Shown here in pieces: positions 33,905 to 48,600 of a stretch of DNA of 64,000 nt; within the stretch, counting starts at the first letter, position 1; each line of letters begins with the position of its first letter. The stretch is from Crambe crambe (Eukaryota; Porifera; Demospongiae; Poecilosclerida; Crambeidae): contig OZ004591.1 in assembly GCA_963924555.1 (NCBI GenBank), forward strand, positions 4,650,001 through 4,714,000. Direction: 5' to 3'. Both the position numbers and the translations under genes were made by a program. Below the pieces are notes generated by a model. It worked only from the letters and a program-made list of their open reading frames with translations, did no database searches and was not told where the DNA came from.

Positions 33905-35010
33905 CTCATTAAGTGAACTTGAAGAGTAGTCTAAACAGTGAGCAATTAAAATATTTGAACTGCGAGAGAGATAGTCTATGCCCCTTGCATTAACATTCTA
34001 CGTATGCCAGCCACCCCCAACCCCATCAGAGAGATATCACACAGGTGCTCTTAATAAGATCGACTGTGTCTCAAATCAAATTATCAACCCAATTATCATC
34101 ACCAGAGCTCATCACAGACTAGAAATCTGGTGATTTGGGGCTCTGGGTATAGCCCCGGTGAGCTGATAGCTCCTCCCTCTGAACCCCCCAACATTCTTTG
34201 GCAGCAATGGGGGACCCTTCCACTATACCCAGACCCTTCACTCAGACCCTTCATAGGGGATGGAGACTAATACATCCCTGGATAAGTGCTAGCTGTGACA
34301 TAAAACAAGGGTGGGAGAGAAGGATGGGAAAATTAGCTTTTGCTTGTGCACAAGCAGCTGACCCTTACCCATGTGATACTTCCAATATTAATACTACTTA
34401 CCACAGTGCAGTAGCCAGCTTGACAAACCTACTCTTTAACCCTACTGCTTACCAATCTTGGAACTTCTAGGCCTCATTAATTTTCAATGGTGGGAGGTAA
34501 TTAGTAGTGCTCTTCAGTTTTTAAATTGTTATTCTTCAACCCTTTATCAATTTGTTAAGTTGTCGTTCTTTGCAGTAATAATACATATGTTCTATGGTGG
34601 AAAAAAAAGTCCATTTTCAACTTTATCGTCCACCTTTGTTAGCTTACTGTGAGTGAATGGACTTTTACATGTTTAAGTAATTTTGTCCCCCAAATCTTCA
34701 TTCCTTAGGACTGTTTGTCAATCACTTTCTCTTGGGAAGAGGTCATAACTATGTAAACATAATTATTATTCTGCACGTACTTCTATGCTAATACGTATAC
34801 CTCATTATGGTAACATGGTAATCTTCTATGCTAATACGTATACCTCATTATGGTAACATGGTAATATTTCACTATGCTAAGTAATAATACTTCCGATAGA
34901 GTGAGGTTTATTGTGGGACACCATGTACATTGTTTGGTATTGTTAAGTTTGCAGCATCAGCTTAGGTGTCGTGATAGCACTTCCAACTTACTAACATCAT
35001 ACCTTCCTGT

Positions 35011-35072
<62 letters not shown>

Positions 35073-35119
35073 TCTTATTCCATTACTAACGTCACACCTT
35101 TCTGTTAGAGAGAGAGAAA

Positions 35120-35182
<63 letters not shown>

Positions 35183-35571
35183 TTCTTGTTCGGATTATCT
35201 TTTGTAGTATCTAATTCACTTTGATTATTTGAACACTTGTGGTGTACAGAGTTGGGCTGACTTTGACTTGGGGAGAATACCTGTCTTGCGCTCTTGTTGA
35301 CACACTTAATTAAACAATGTGTGGTAGTTACCCTCATGTGTTAAAGTGCTTACTCATCAAGTTTGGATACTGTGCTTAGTATGGTAAGAAACCTGTACTA
35401 ATCAGACCACCTCATATCGAGACCACCTCTCTAGGCCTTCCATGTCCCAACAGAACCTCTATTCCAGTGACATATTCTAAGTTCCCTAAAGACATCAGCT
35501 CCCTGTATTCCCCCTTATCTATGTCCATGACCTTGAAGGTCAAGACACAGACACACAAACACCTTGTCCTA

Positions 35572-35617
<46 letters not shown>

Positions 35618-36621
35618 AAGTTGTCATCACCTAAGGTGATGCTGCAGCTTACATGCACTAATAACAGTATAGAGTACCTAAATAAACCACTTGGTTGAGA
35701 GTGAATTGTTGTCTCTATCAACAGATCTGCCTCCACATGTGCCAGTCATGTGATATCTTGGCAGGACTTCTTTGACCATATAGTATGCCATATCAGGAGT
35801 TGACCTCCTCTAACATTGGGCACACTTTGAGGGGAAGCTCTTGACTCAAGGGCTTGATTCCAAATCCGTTCCCTATAAATGAATTAATATGCCGCAGTAA
35901 ATTCACTAAGTGATTGAAGTGGAGGAAAACACGACATATTTCATCACAATATTTCCCATCAGAGGTGAAAGAGGAATAGTAGATTCCATCTTATATTATG
36001 CAATGGAATCATCTAGAAGTACCTGTTGAATTGAACAGCTCGGTTTCTTTAAATGTACATACATGTACAAGACATGCCCACAAGTTAATTATATAGAGGA
36101 CCATGCATGCCTTGTGATTGTATGATGGCTATAAGGTAAAGCGGGGCTATTTCGAACGGCGGGGCTATTCCGTAGGGTCAAATATTTTCAAAACTCCACG
36201 AGCTTACGAGCTCTTATTTTGAAAGATATATTCTACTATTATAGTAGATTATGTCCCCCAACATTGAGCTCAGAAGTCTCAGTAGTTTCAGAAATATTTG
36301 AACCTACGGAATAGCCCCGCCATTCGAAATAGCCCCGCTTTACCTTACTTGAGTACCGTGACTGTGACTGTTGTTCATATTTCGGAGTGTTCTAATTATA
36401 ATTCAACAGTCAAAATTTCTGGCATGAACCCCTCAATGTGGACTCACTGAAAGTGAGGTGTGTGTTTACTTCACTGGTATCCTAACCTAAATGTTCACCC
36501 CAAGTGTCAAGAATGTATTGCCTCAGTGTCCTAGTAGAGAATGTATGTGATTTTAAGTGGCAATTTCTGGTGTGAACCCTTCCATGTGGACTCACTGAAA
36601 ACTAAATAGGACATAGGACAC

Positions 36622-36686
<65 letters not shown>

Positions 36687-39600
36687 AGTCAATGTTGCCC
36701 CAGTGTCCTGGTAGAGAATGTATGTGATTTTAAGTTGAAGTAGTAACCTGCTAGCACTTGAGGTGCTAGTCATAATATGTACCTCTACATTCATCCATTC
36801 TCCATTCTCAACTTGGAATTTCATCAGTCTGAAGTGATTACACTTACAGTCAGCAGGTTCTATTGTTGATTTTGATATGTTGTTTTAATCTTGGTTTCAT
36901 CTCCCAATATTACAGTTAGAGTGATTTGTTATAAACAGAACTTGATTCAGCATCCAATACCTTTTAAAAATACTGTCTAGCCAGAACTGCAGGATATCTT
37001 CCACCTTCCAGCCAATTAAGTTCCTATGAGGCTGGTTATTGATTTTATCATTGGGGGCATGCGTATGTCCAGACTGTACCACTCACTGTCGTGCTTCAAA
37101 CCCTGCCAGTGGTTATTTTTAAAAATTTTATTTCATGTAGAGTCGTCCCAAGCTTCAAGTGGTGGAGCCACTGGATTACGAGGGAGAGTTAATCGGTCGA
37201 CGGAAGGACTTGGAAAAGGAGCAGTATCTCAACCTCATTCTCTTCCCCCAACAAGACATAGATGTACGTTTGTATAAAATCATAACCACACCTCTTTGTT
37301 TGTTCATTTGTTTGTTTGTTTATTGTTTGTTTAGGTGACTGATGATGATTTGGAGCATCGGACAGAACTCCTCCCAGTTCCCCCTGAGGCCATCAGAGAA
37401 GCTCCCAACCTCTTCACTCACGAGGTACGTACACATATGCTCTTCAAAGCACTGAAAGATATCCCCCCCCCCCCCCCCCCCCCGGTTGATTTGGAACTGG
37501 TTATTGTGGTAACAGTTTGCATTAATCTCAGCTATAAATAGATTTTATGGCTGATTTGAAACTGGTTGTTGCGGCAACAGTTCGGAGCTAGCTTTGTATA
37601 CAACCCGAGAGCTTTTCAAAATAGCTTATTCGAATGTCCTGTATGTTATTAGTAAATTTCAACACCACCATGATAGGATCATCTATAGACTTAAATTAAT
37701 TGATACTTCGATATGACATACTGTACTGCAAGTTGGTTGTCCAAATGTAAAGCGCAAATTGACTGTGATAAAAACTTGCATATATCGAGGAAAGCCACAC
37801 ATCTATTCAGGAACAGCCTCAAGTTTACACAGCTTTTTTTTTAGATTTTTGCATCTTACATTGGACAACCAACTTGCAATTCACTGTACCAGTCAAAGTT
37901 ATACACATTATCTTACACATATTCTCACATACTACATAGCAAATAGCTCCTATGTGGGCCTGGCTGGTGGCTAAATAAACATGGTCTTGTATGTCCATAA
38001 GGAATGAGAAATAGGTAGTGGGTTATAAGGACCTAAGAAACCTGATCCTTTCATGTCCTATACTGTAGATTTCAGGATGGTTGTCCATAAGGAATGAGAA
38101 ATAGGTAGTGGCTTACAAGGACCTAAGAAACCCAATCCTTTTATGTCCTATTCAATCCATGCAGTTGTGTAAACCATAGGACAAACTGTATCCACCTATT
38201 CCCCAAACCTTCCTGACAACCAACCTGCAATGGACAGTAGAGCACATTCTTGACATGCCACTGCATTACAGAAGAATTAGAGAGCCATATTTGTATCATG
38301 AAGGATCCTTTCCTCCAATAGGATAATATCTTAAGACTCCTCTAATAGCCCACACAGATAGGCATGTAGATCTATAGTCTTGGTTGGCATAATTGGTTTC
38401 TGATTGTGAAGAGGCTCAGGTTTCTAATCGCGTATGTTCTGTACTATTTGGCTATTGTGAATTTCACCTGGTTGTGTTGAACAGTGTGTTTTTGATGTCG
38501 TATGCAATGTTTTTTTTTGTTCTTAATTTACTAGTTTGGCCTTCCTCCGCCATTTCTGTAAGAGGGCTTTATTATGGGCTGTGTCTACACACAGCCCAAC
38601 AAGCATCAATTTTTAGTTATGTTCTATCACCAATCATGACTCACTCTCTACAAGTCCTGCTATTCAGACCCCGAGCACCCACATATGGTTGACTGTTGTC
38701 CATGGGTGTCAATTCAAATATCGAAGATCAGCTATGTGTGCAATTCTCAAGGTTTTGACAGCGATTATATTTGTTCCTGGATACTTGTTCCTGGAATGCC
38801 ATCACAACACACTCCACGCAGTCTTTGGAGAATTATTATTGTACCTTCTCTTGTCTAATTAGTCTTCTTATGCGGTAGAAACAAGATATAGATTGTGATG
38901 CTTTTCCCTCCCACAAGAATCAACAAACTTCCCAAGGACTTGCATTTCGCCCTAATGATATGTTAAGTACCTGCACTTTGACCTTGGAATCTTCATATAA
39001 TATTATTATTGATAAAGTTTATGGATAAAGTTTCCAAGAGTTTTCATATTCTGAATCTCACCTTCCAATATTTAGTCCCAAATAACATTCAGAATGATAA
39101 TACAAGATCGGGGTGCTTTTTAAAAAAATTTCTAGCCTTCCTGGTTAGCCATATGTATACTCGGGGCTCACAGTAGCACTCTAATATTATCTGGACATGA
39201 TTATCTAATAGCAGTTATTAATGTATAGCTGTAATGGAAATTTGGCCAGATAAAGGCAGAAAATGACCAGATAAATGAAGAAATTGACCGATAATATCCT
39301 GTGACTTGAGAGCCTTGTACACTTCGTAATGTATGATGCCCTGCCTGCCCCAGGGTATGAAGCTATAAGTTTACTATTCACTGATAGTTGTGGTTTCATA
39401 TTACTCATAATCAGCTTTCCAGATAGCCCCGATTGTAGCCCCCCTGGATTGGTAAAGGGTCAACAAAGTCATTGGCTGCAACCCTCACAAAAATGTTTTT
39501 CTGGCTACATTGTAGTAAGAGCACTGGACACATGCACATCTCAGGACTTTTTTCCCCTTGGTTCCAAAGAATGTGCATGTACTTTTAATTCTGTAGTGTT

Positions 39601-42600
39601 TGAAGTTCTTCCACTCCAAGTGGCACAAGGTGAACTACAACTTCAGCAAATTCTCCTCCAATTTCTCCAGACTCATTCAGTGAGTGTACTTATAGCAGAT
39701 GAATGGAACAGTGAGTGCTCTTTTCCCCACTCTGTACAGAATTTTATATTTAATTTTAGAATGACAAAACCTCGCTTTACATCCACCCTGTAATGAGATC
39801 ACCTCTCGGTTCACACAGAAATCTGCCACATACATATGTACATGTGTGCTTATACTACAACCACCTATAGCAGAGCTAAAAATAAGGGTTCAGTGTTGCC
39901 AGGACAACTTGTCCTAGCAAAGTGAGATTTGATTGGTCATTTAGTAAAATTGGTCGGACATTATACACAGAAAAAAAAAGTGCCAGGACTGCGCTATCCA
40001 TGTGGAGCATGTGCAGTGCGCTCACTACATTGAAGTGGGCGGAGATACTGAAGATAGCGTAGAAAGCTTAGTTAGTTCATATTCCCAAGCACATAAGCTG
40101 GAAAGCCTACCTTAGTTTTGGTGATTGCAGCTGCTGGATGCACGAAGCTTTCATGGCTGACTAGCTAACTTTAGCCCTTTATTTGAAGCCTTTCTACTTT
40201 AGTCTAAGTTCCAAAACTAGATCATTTTAGTCTGCAACTGTTGTTAGGACATTGTGGCAGTGCAAACTGTGAATTGATCGGTCAAATCTGATAATTGCTT
40301 GGAAAATGACCGATGTCCGCCTGTTATTCTTAGCTCTGCTAGGCCATGAACAAGTGGCCTTGTTGTCTCTTTACTTTAGTGAGTCTAAAATACATAGCTG
40401 GAATGGGTGCTGTTGGGACATGGAAGTGTGTGTACAGCCTCTTAATAGAGAGATGGTCTGTCTGATAGAGATAGACAAGCATGTCATGAGTATGCTGTGT
40501 AATGTATTACTGCAGTCCTGAGTGCCGTCGCTCTCTCTCAAGAGGGACTTTTGAACTTGATTTGGTAGCAGAGGAAAAGTTCAACTCACTTGGTGTAAGT
40601 CTGTTTCAGTTTACCAGTTAGTGTTTATATAATCCTTTATGTATGCTCATCAGTTAACTAGTGGTTTGTGTAATCAATGATCCTTTACCTACTCTACCAG
40701 ATATACAGTACTTTCCATGGTTATGCAGTGAATGATCCTTTACCTACTTACCAGTTAGTGATTTGCACGATGAACAATCCTTTACCTACTCTACCAGATA
40801 TACTGTCCATGGTTATGCAGTTAATGATCCTTTACCTACTGTTTTAATTATTGTAGGCAGATGTGGGGGGCACCCCCCTCACCAAGAGGGGTTACTTGCA
40901 CAAAGGACCATTCCCACAAGATGGAGGCATCTCTGTCTCCATGAAGGTGCGTGTATATGTATATATGTATGTATGTATGTATGTGTGGAGTCACTGGCAG
41001 TGAGTGGTTTGCACTCTGGGCTTGTAAGTGGGAGACCGTGAGTTTGAGTCCCACCAGTAACATATGGTGTTTATCCATCCTCCTTTTCGCCAGCATTAAT
41101 TTGCTGTGAATATCCGCCTAACGCCATGCCACCAGTCCACCCAGCTGGAAATGGGTACCTGGAATTTCCAGGGTGCAAATCAAACTGGCTATCTCTCTAA
41201 TATCAGCTGTAGTCCAGGTGGGACTTCGGGTGCCCACACCACTTGCTGAGAGGAGGTACTGCGAGTTCCTAGCCCGGGCTCCAGGAGGTTGCCAGCACTG
41301 GCTCTAGTGCCTGCTTAGTGCACAGGCATCCTGGCTTGACCAGGTGCGCGTGACCGCTCAGGCATCCTGGCTTGACCAGGTGCGCGTGACCGCTCAGTGG
41401 CAGCTTGATGATTTACATTTTTGCATTTTGCATGTATGTATGTATGTATGTATATATGTTTGTGTGTATGTGTGTATCTTGTGTCCATTTCTTTTGGTTG
41501 TTGCTTTCCTCCCAATCTGAAGCATATGTGTTCTTGTCCTTTGCACTTTAGAGCTATCGGAAGAGATGGTTTAGCCTCACAGGAGGACCCAGAGAAGGTG
41601 GTTATACTCTCATCATTTTCAAGGTATAATTCAACCTTTACTTACAAAATTTTTTCCTACATCATCACTTCCAGTTTCCAGCTTTAGGATAATTATAACA
41701 TTTAGTCCCAGATACATCATCATAGCCTCCTCTTTATACTCACTAGATCGTTGATTATAATTCTTATCCAAATTTCAAATTTTAAAAACCAGCTCATACG
41801 TAGAGTGGGTGATCAGGTCTCTGCTGGTGTTTCAATTTGATCAAGAATTGAGAAAGTCAGAGCAGATAGTGAATATCAAGTGAATGCAAAAATAGACAGA
41901 ATAGACTTCAATAACCTATGGAACCATTATTGAACACATGATAGACAATTTTCAATTTTCACTACTTAAGGACTGTCACATAATATGTATTTATTTTTCC
42001 CCCTCAGGATGAGAAAAGCACGCACATCAAGGGCAAGATTTCTCTTGATACTTGTACACAAGTCAAAAAGGTACATTGGCATCTTATAACTGGAAACCCT
42101 TTACCAATTTTTATCTTCCCCTAGAACAATCGTTATAAGCAGTTTGGGTTTGACTTGATAACAGATGACGAGCGGATTTTCTATCCGCTGGCTTCGGACA
42201 GCGAGGAGGACATGGAGGAGTGGATCACCATACTGGATCGTGCCATACGCATGGAAGTGGAAGAGATAGATGGTGGTAAGCTTTAACTCCCCCCCCTCCC
42301 TCTCCCTCCTCCACAAGCCCATTTTATGTGAGTACAGCAGATTGCAGTGATCTTGCAACGAGAAATCAAAAACAGCAAAACCAAAATTTACATAGCCTCC
42401 TTTCAAATGGCTCTACTTGAAAGGAGGCTATGTAAATTTTGGTTTTGCTATTCTTGGACTAGTATTGCAAGATCACTGCAATCTGCTGTATCTAGGTTGT
42501 CCATAAGGAATGAGAAATAGGTAGTGGCTTACAAGGACCTAAGAAACCTGATCCTTTCATGTCCTATACAATCCATGCAGTTGTGTAAACCATTCTGTAT

Positions 42601-45600
42601 CCACCTATCCCCCAAACCTTCCTGACAACCAACCTGCAATGGACAGTATACAGCAGATTGCAGTGATCTTGCAACATGAAATCCAGAACAGCAAAACCAA
42701 AATTTACATAGTCTCCTTTCAAATGGCTTTGGAGTTGGGCTACTTGAAAGGAGGCTATGTAAATTTTTGGTTTTGGCTGTTCTGGATTTGTATTGCAAGA
42801 TCACTGCAATCTGCTGTATGTCCTTAATGATAGATATTATGCTACTAAGCCATTTGCTGTATATGGCATGATATTTTCCCTCCTTTTTTTATGCAGTGAG
42901 TGCCACCCTCAGCTCCTTCTATGCCAAAGAGACTCTGAAGGAGACCAAGAGGATTGACATTCAACCTGAAATGCTGGAGGTAATTAAGGGGTCCAGAGGA
43001 TCATAAAATTACTAGGGGCATCCCTCCTAAGGAGACTATAGGATTGGATATGAGGTTGTGATTACTAGGGCGCCCTCCTACTTGGCTAGGTCCCCTCCAA
43101 CCTGGTTAAGTATTGTAGATTACCAGGGGCTCCTCCTAATCTTGGCATATAGTATCATGAAATTACCAGGTGGGCTCCTAATTTAGTATGCAGTAGCTCC
43201 TAATCTTTGCATGTAGTTAACAAGGGGCTCCTCCTAATCTCGTCATGCAATTTCATAGATTACCAGGGGCTCCTCCTAATCTTTGCATGTAGTATCATAG
43301 ATTACCAGGGGCTCCTCCTAACCTCGGCATGCAGTTTCATAGATTACCAGGGGCTCCTCCTAATCTCGGCATGCAGTTTCATAGATTACCAGGGGCTCCT
43401 CATAATATGTGTACATATTGTGTGTGACTTAATTGCAGTATACCTCAACGACGGATGCCATGAATGCTAAGAACAGGGAGAAAGACAGACACCAACTCTC
43501 CACCATCTACCCTGAACTCATGGTATGGATCGACATCAAGTAGCTTTCCCTGGAGTGTGGTATACACTTGATGTATATGAAAGGGGGAGGGATCCAGATT
43601 GCTAGTGCATGGGTGCATAAAGGAGGAGGGGCTTCCAACTTGTTCACTAGCTATTAATGGTGGCATTAATAGGGACTATAGGGCATTAATACAGGGACCA
43701 GTGGCCATTAATGGTGACCATTGGACATTAATAGGGACCAATGCCTATTAATGGTGACTATAGGGCATTAATAGGGACCAATGGCTATTAATGTGACCAT
43801 TGGACATTAATAGGGATCAATGGCTATTAATGGTGACCATAGGGCATTAATAGGGACCAATGGCTATCAATGGTGACCATAGGGCATTAATAGGGACCAG
43901 TGGCTATTAATGGTGACCATAGGGCATTAATACAGGGACCAGTGGCTATTAATGGTGACCATTGGACATTAATAGGAACCAATGGCTATTAATGGTGACT
44001 ATAGGGCATTAATAGGGACCAATGGCTATTAATGGTGACCATTGGACATTAATAGGGATCAATGGCTATTAATGGTGACCATAGGGCATTAATAGGGACC
44101 AATGGCTATTAATGGTGACCATTGGGCATTAATAGGGACCAATGGCTATTAATGGTGACCATTGGGCATTAATAGGGACCAATGGCTATTAATGGTGACC
44201 ATTGGGCATTAATAGGGACCAATGGCTATTAACCATTAATAGTCATTGTCCCTATTAATGCCATTGGACATTAATAGCTATTAATGGTGACCTCTGGCCA
44301 TTAATTGACCGACTACTGGCTATGTAGGGACCAATGGCTATTAATGGGAACCAATGGTTGAAGGAGCTGGCTTTATTCAGAGGGAGGGCTGGACCATTTA
44401 AAAGGGGACTGTCATCTTGTGTCTCTTATCCTGCGTATAATTTGTGTGTGTTATGATCACTGGCTCTAACTGCAGGAATTGCCTTCATCATCAGACGACG
44501 ACATACCAGCAGCTCCCATTCCGGAACTGAAGTTTGGTTTCAGGTTCCTGGTCAAGTGTGAGAGTCTCAGTTTCAAACTCAAGGCCGAGAAGAATGGCAA
44601 TATTGATCACGTAAGAACACCTGTCAATCACTCTAGATCTGTACAGTTGCTTATCAAGCATTAGAAAAGGGAATGTTGCATTTTCATTGTTATCCTTATT
44701 TGTTTGGTCCAAATGGTCCCTCCCCCTCATCAATTGAATTTACTCAACAATATTATATAGCAAGCATACTCAACAATATTATATAGCAAGCATACTCAAC
44801 AATATTATATAGCAAGCATACTCAACAATATTATATAGCAAGCATACTCAACAATATTATATAGCAAGCATACTCAACAATATTATATAGCAAGCATACT
44901 CAACAATATTATATAGCAAGCATACATGCTAACAAGTATAAAAGTTGGCAATAGTTTTCAGCCTTGTGGTTTTAGTTTTCATTTGCAATTGCTGGTACTT
45001 TTGCATTTCTTTGGACGAATCTTCATTTGAACTTTAGTGAAATGAACATTTCCTGATCGAACATGCCAGCTGAGTTTATAATCAGCACTATTTGAGCCAG
45101 GTACATGAGATATGTATTTGCCATTGAGGTTGGAATAATAACAGGCATTGTACCACCATGCACCTCCATACGTTGTAGCACAGCTACGACTATCACGATC
45201 ATTATCACGATCTCGAGTGCTAAAGGCATTTCCATTGTGTTCGGCCATTGAATCACGTGTATCTCCCACTCCATGTCCCTGTCCAATGGTCAACCGATAA
45301 TTAGTTTCAGCTCCACCCACTTTAAATAGCTGGTAGGTCCAAACTATGGATGGTTCAGGTCCATTCCCAAGTTCAATACGCAGTTCCACATCATCTCGTG
45401 TTGTAAAGCAGTGGATTTTTTCCAGTCCGTACCAAAATTCTCCCTCCAGATTTCCAAAGCCATGCATGTAGTCAGTCCAGTTACGATAAAAGTCCACAGA
45501 ACCGTTAATCCTACGCTGAATGACCATCCACTTTCCTCCATCTGTCTCCATGTCACAGCAAGCAAGATGCTTCGTGGTTGGAGTGAAACTATCGGTAGTA

Positions 45601-48600
45601 GCATTGCAGACTTCTAACTCAAATGTGCCAGTAGTTTTCACTGTTGAGATTAGGTCCTTGATCTAGCATAGTAAGTGCATCAGTTATTATCCTTATGGCT
45701 TGTGCAGTATGCACGAGCATTTTCAGTAGTCAACTACAGTATTGCATTCATTTGGCATTTGATTAAAGTTTTGAGTTGAAAGCCAATTATAATTTTCATA
45801 GCAAGAATATGCAACAAACTGCATGGTAGATTGCTGATTGCCATAATGAGTACTGTCATGGTTAGGCTTTTTTTCTGCAACAGCACAGACCTCGGCAAGT
45901 AGCATTCATCATTAGCTAGCTAGTGATGGCTCTCTGACTTATTCATCAGAATTGCTATTGTTCAAGAAGATAAAAAAAAACAACAAAAAACCAAACCCTT
46001 GCTGCCATGATGCATGCTGCAGTATTTGTACACATGCATTGTGTCCAGCTGTTTACTATGAAAAAACAACAAGAAGAACAAAAACAAACAAAGAAACTAT
46101 TATGATACCTGCATAAGTATCTGCTGATCTTTGAAATTCAAATGTAATGAAAGTGAATGCAAACTTTTAGCTTCTACTATCCTCAAGTATCCAAATTTGA
46201 TTATGTTACCTGACAGCAGTCATGGAAGGCAGCTGTGGGGCAGTTTTGCTTCAGTGTTGTGAGGTCTCCCAGCAACTTTTGGTAGTTCCTTGCACAGTCA
46301 GTGGGAACACCTTGTGCAGAGGCCAACAGAAAAGCTGCTGTGAAGATCCCGAGAAGTTCCATAGTAGAGAAGCCAATGATACAGTTGATGTTCTTAAGTG
46401 AAGATTTCTGTCCTTTTATACCTGTTGTCCCCACTGACCTTTGTCATGGCTAGTGCAGACTAGTGGGGGTGAACCCCTGTCCATCATGTTCTAATTATCA
46501 ACCACTGCCGAGTCACTGTGTTGCTCGTGGAGTTATGTTTGGTTGTAGCTTACCAAGCCATTGTGTAACAATTCCATATCAGACTATCTTGTGGTGACCT
46601 GAGCAGGTGTGTTGATCTGGAAGGATCTTTGTTGTAATTAGCATGAGTATGGACTGTAGATATGGAGAGATTTCTATACCCTTGGACCTTACTGTCCTTA
46701 TCAATTCTATACGAATGGGAACTGCTTGCTGAGCCTGGCATCTCTACACCCTCGGGCCACAAAGATTAACCTTTGACCTCTCAATTGGAATCCTTCACAT
46801 AATCCTAGGGTTATGGATGTACTCTCATGAAGCAGCCTATTTTGGCCTGTGTGACTAGGTTGAAAGTCCATCTCTAGCTCTACTTGCCCCCCACTTGCTC
46901 CTCCACCATTTATCATAGGATTTTTGAGAAATAGCACATACAGGAGGGCAATCCAGCAAAAAATAGAAATTCAGATTTTAATAGTCTTACAGTATATGGC
47001 TCTAGTAGCAATAGCATTCATTTGCAAGTGCTGCATCTCTTTGTACGTATCTTCATTTGAACTTTAGTGAAGTGATAAAATCTATCATCAGTCCAAGATA
47101 TGTATCTGCCATTGAGGTTAGAACGATAACAGTTATTGTACCACCATCCACCTCCGTGAAATGTAGCACAATTTCTAGCAGCACGATCATTATCACGATC
47201 TCGAGTGCTGAAGGCTCTTCCATTGTGATACGCCATTGCATCAAATGTACCTCCCACTCCATGTCCCTGTCCAATGGTCAACCGATAATTAGTTTCAGCT
47301 CCACCCACTTTAAATAGCTGGTAGGTCCAAACTATGGACGGTTTAGTTCCATTCCCAAGTTCAATACGCAGTTCCACATCATCTCGTGTCGTAAAGCAGT
47401 GGATTTTTTCCAGTCCGTACCAAAATTCTCCCTCCAGATTTCCAAAGCCATTCACATAGTCAGTCCATTTGCTATAAGAAAAGTCTGTAGAAGAGTCGTA
47501 AATCTTACGCTGAATGACCATCCACTTTCCTCCATCTGTCTCCATGTCACAGCGAGCAAAGTGCTTGGGAGTGAAACTATCAGTAGTAGCATTGCAGACT
47601 TCCAACTCGAAGGTGCCAGTATTCACCGTTGAGATTAGCTCCTTGATCTAGCATAGTAAATGTATCATATGTTGCTATAGTCTACATAATCAGAGAGTGC
47701 GGTAGCACTCTCTATGTAGGGATGACTCAGACGGCCGCGCGTGCCGCCTATAGACTAATACAAAAGTGAAATTCTAGTTCCCCCATTTAGACCTAACAAT
47801 AGCTACTGTGAATGATTATCCAGCCTACTAGAGCCTACTACAAGCAGGACCAGGGAGCTTACCGTTTCAGAAATACGGCAAGCAGGTAAATCGCTGGATT
47901 CTTCTTCTTCTATATTCTTCTTATTATTCTTCTTAGACAACCATATCTCTCGAACCACTCAAGCTACAACTATGATTTCTGGATAAATCCACTCCAAATT
48001 CTACCAACTACAATCTTTTCTACTCCTTGATCCTTGAAAGAGTCGATGAAAAAGGAGACACTGCAGAGCACAGCACTCGACGAATTCAATTAGTGGAAGC
48101 CATCTTTTCTATAGTACGCATGCGCATGTATTTGATATCCAATTATTCGAAATTGTAATATTCAGCCATCTAACTAGCTAGCTCGCTCTAGATAATGGAT
48201 AGATTACTGTATCAACTCGGGGATTTAGATTCACCAATCCAGCTACCGGTAGACTCTATTTCAGCATCTTTGACCTCCAAGTATAACTCAACGCAACACC
48301 TGGACTCGTTGATAATGATTGGGCTGGTATGCTATTGGAGAACTATTCTTCTTTCATCTGTCCCTGGATACACAGAAGAATGAACTCTATATATAGCTAA
48401 AACCATAAAAGAGAGGAAAAAAGACCGAGGGAAAAAAAATTTCCTGAAATGAAAAAAGATGTAGGGATGACCACTGTTCAGAAAAGTAAGGAAACAAGAA
48501 GGATGGAAATGGGATCAATCTTTGTTCTGTATATCCAGCCAATAATCCCTACATACATTTACACACCTCTGGCCAATGGAATCTCTAGTGCAGTATGCAT

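Noticed and set aside
34198-34470. 90-codon frame in DOCK intron 1
   Set aside because: No recognisable domain, no splice logic with the DOCK frame, and surrounding sequence is non-coding.
33707-35337. Open frames of Ser-Leu or Arg-Glu repeats
   Set aside because: They are translations of TC and GA microsatellites without coding context.
36531-36824. 97-codon frame with Thr-His repeat on the minus strand
   Set aside because: It is a translation of the (TG)n microsatellite.
43207-43470. Hydrophobic repeated frame on the plus strand
   Set aside because: It is generated by a tandem repeat in DOCK intron 10 and overlaps the intron-exon 11 border out of frame.
44737-44925. CRISPR-like array
   Set aside because: Units are contiguous, without unique spacers, in an animal intron. 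It is a simple satellite.
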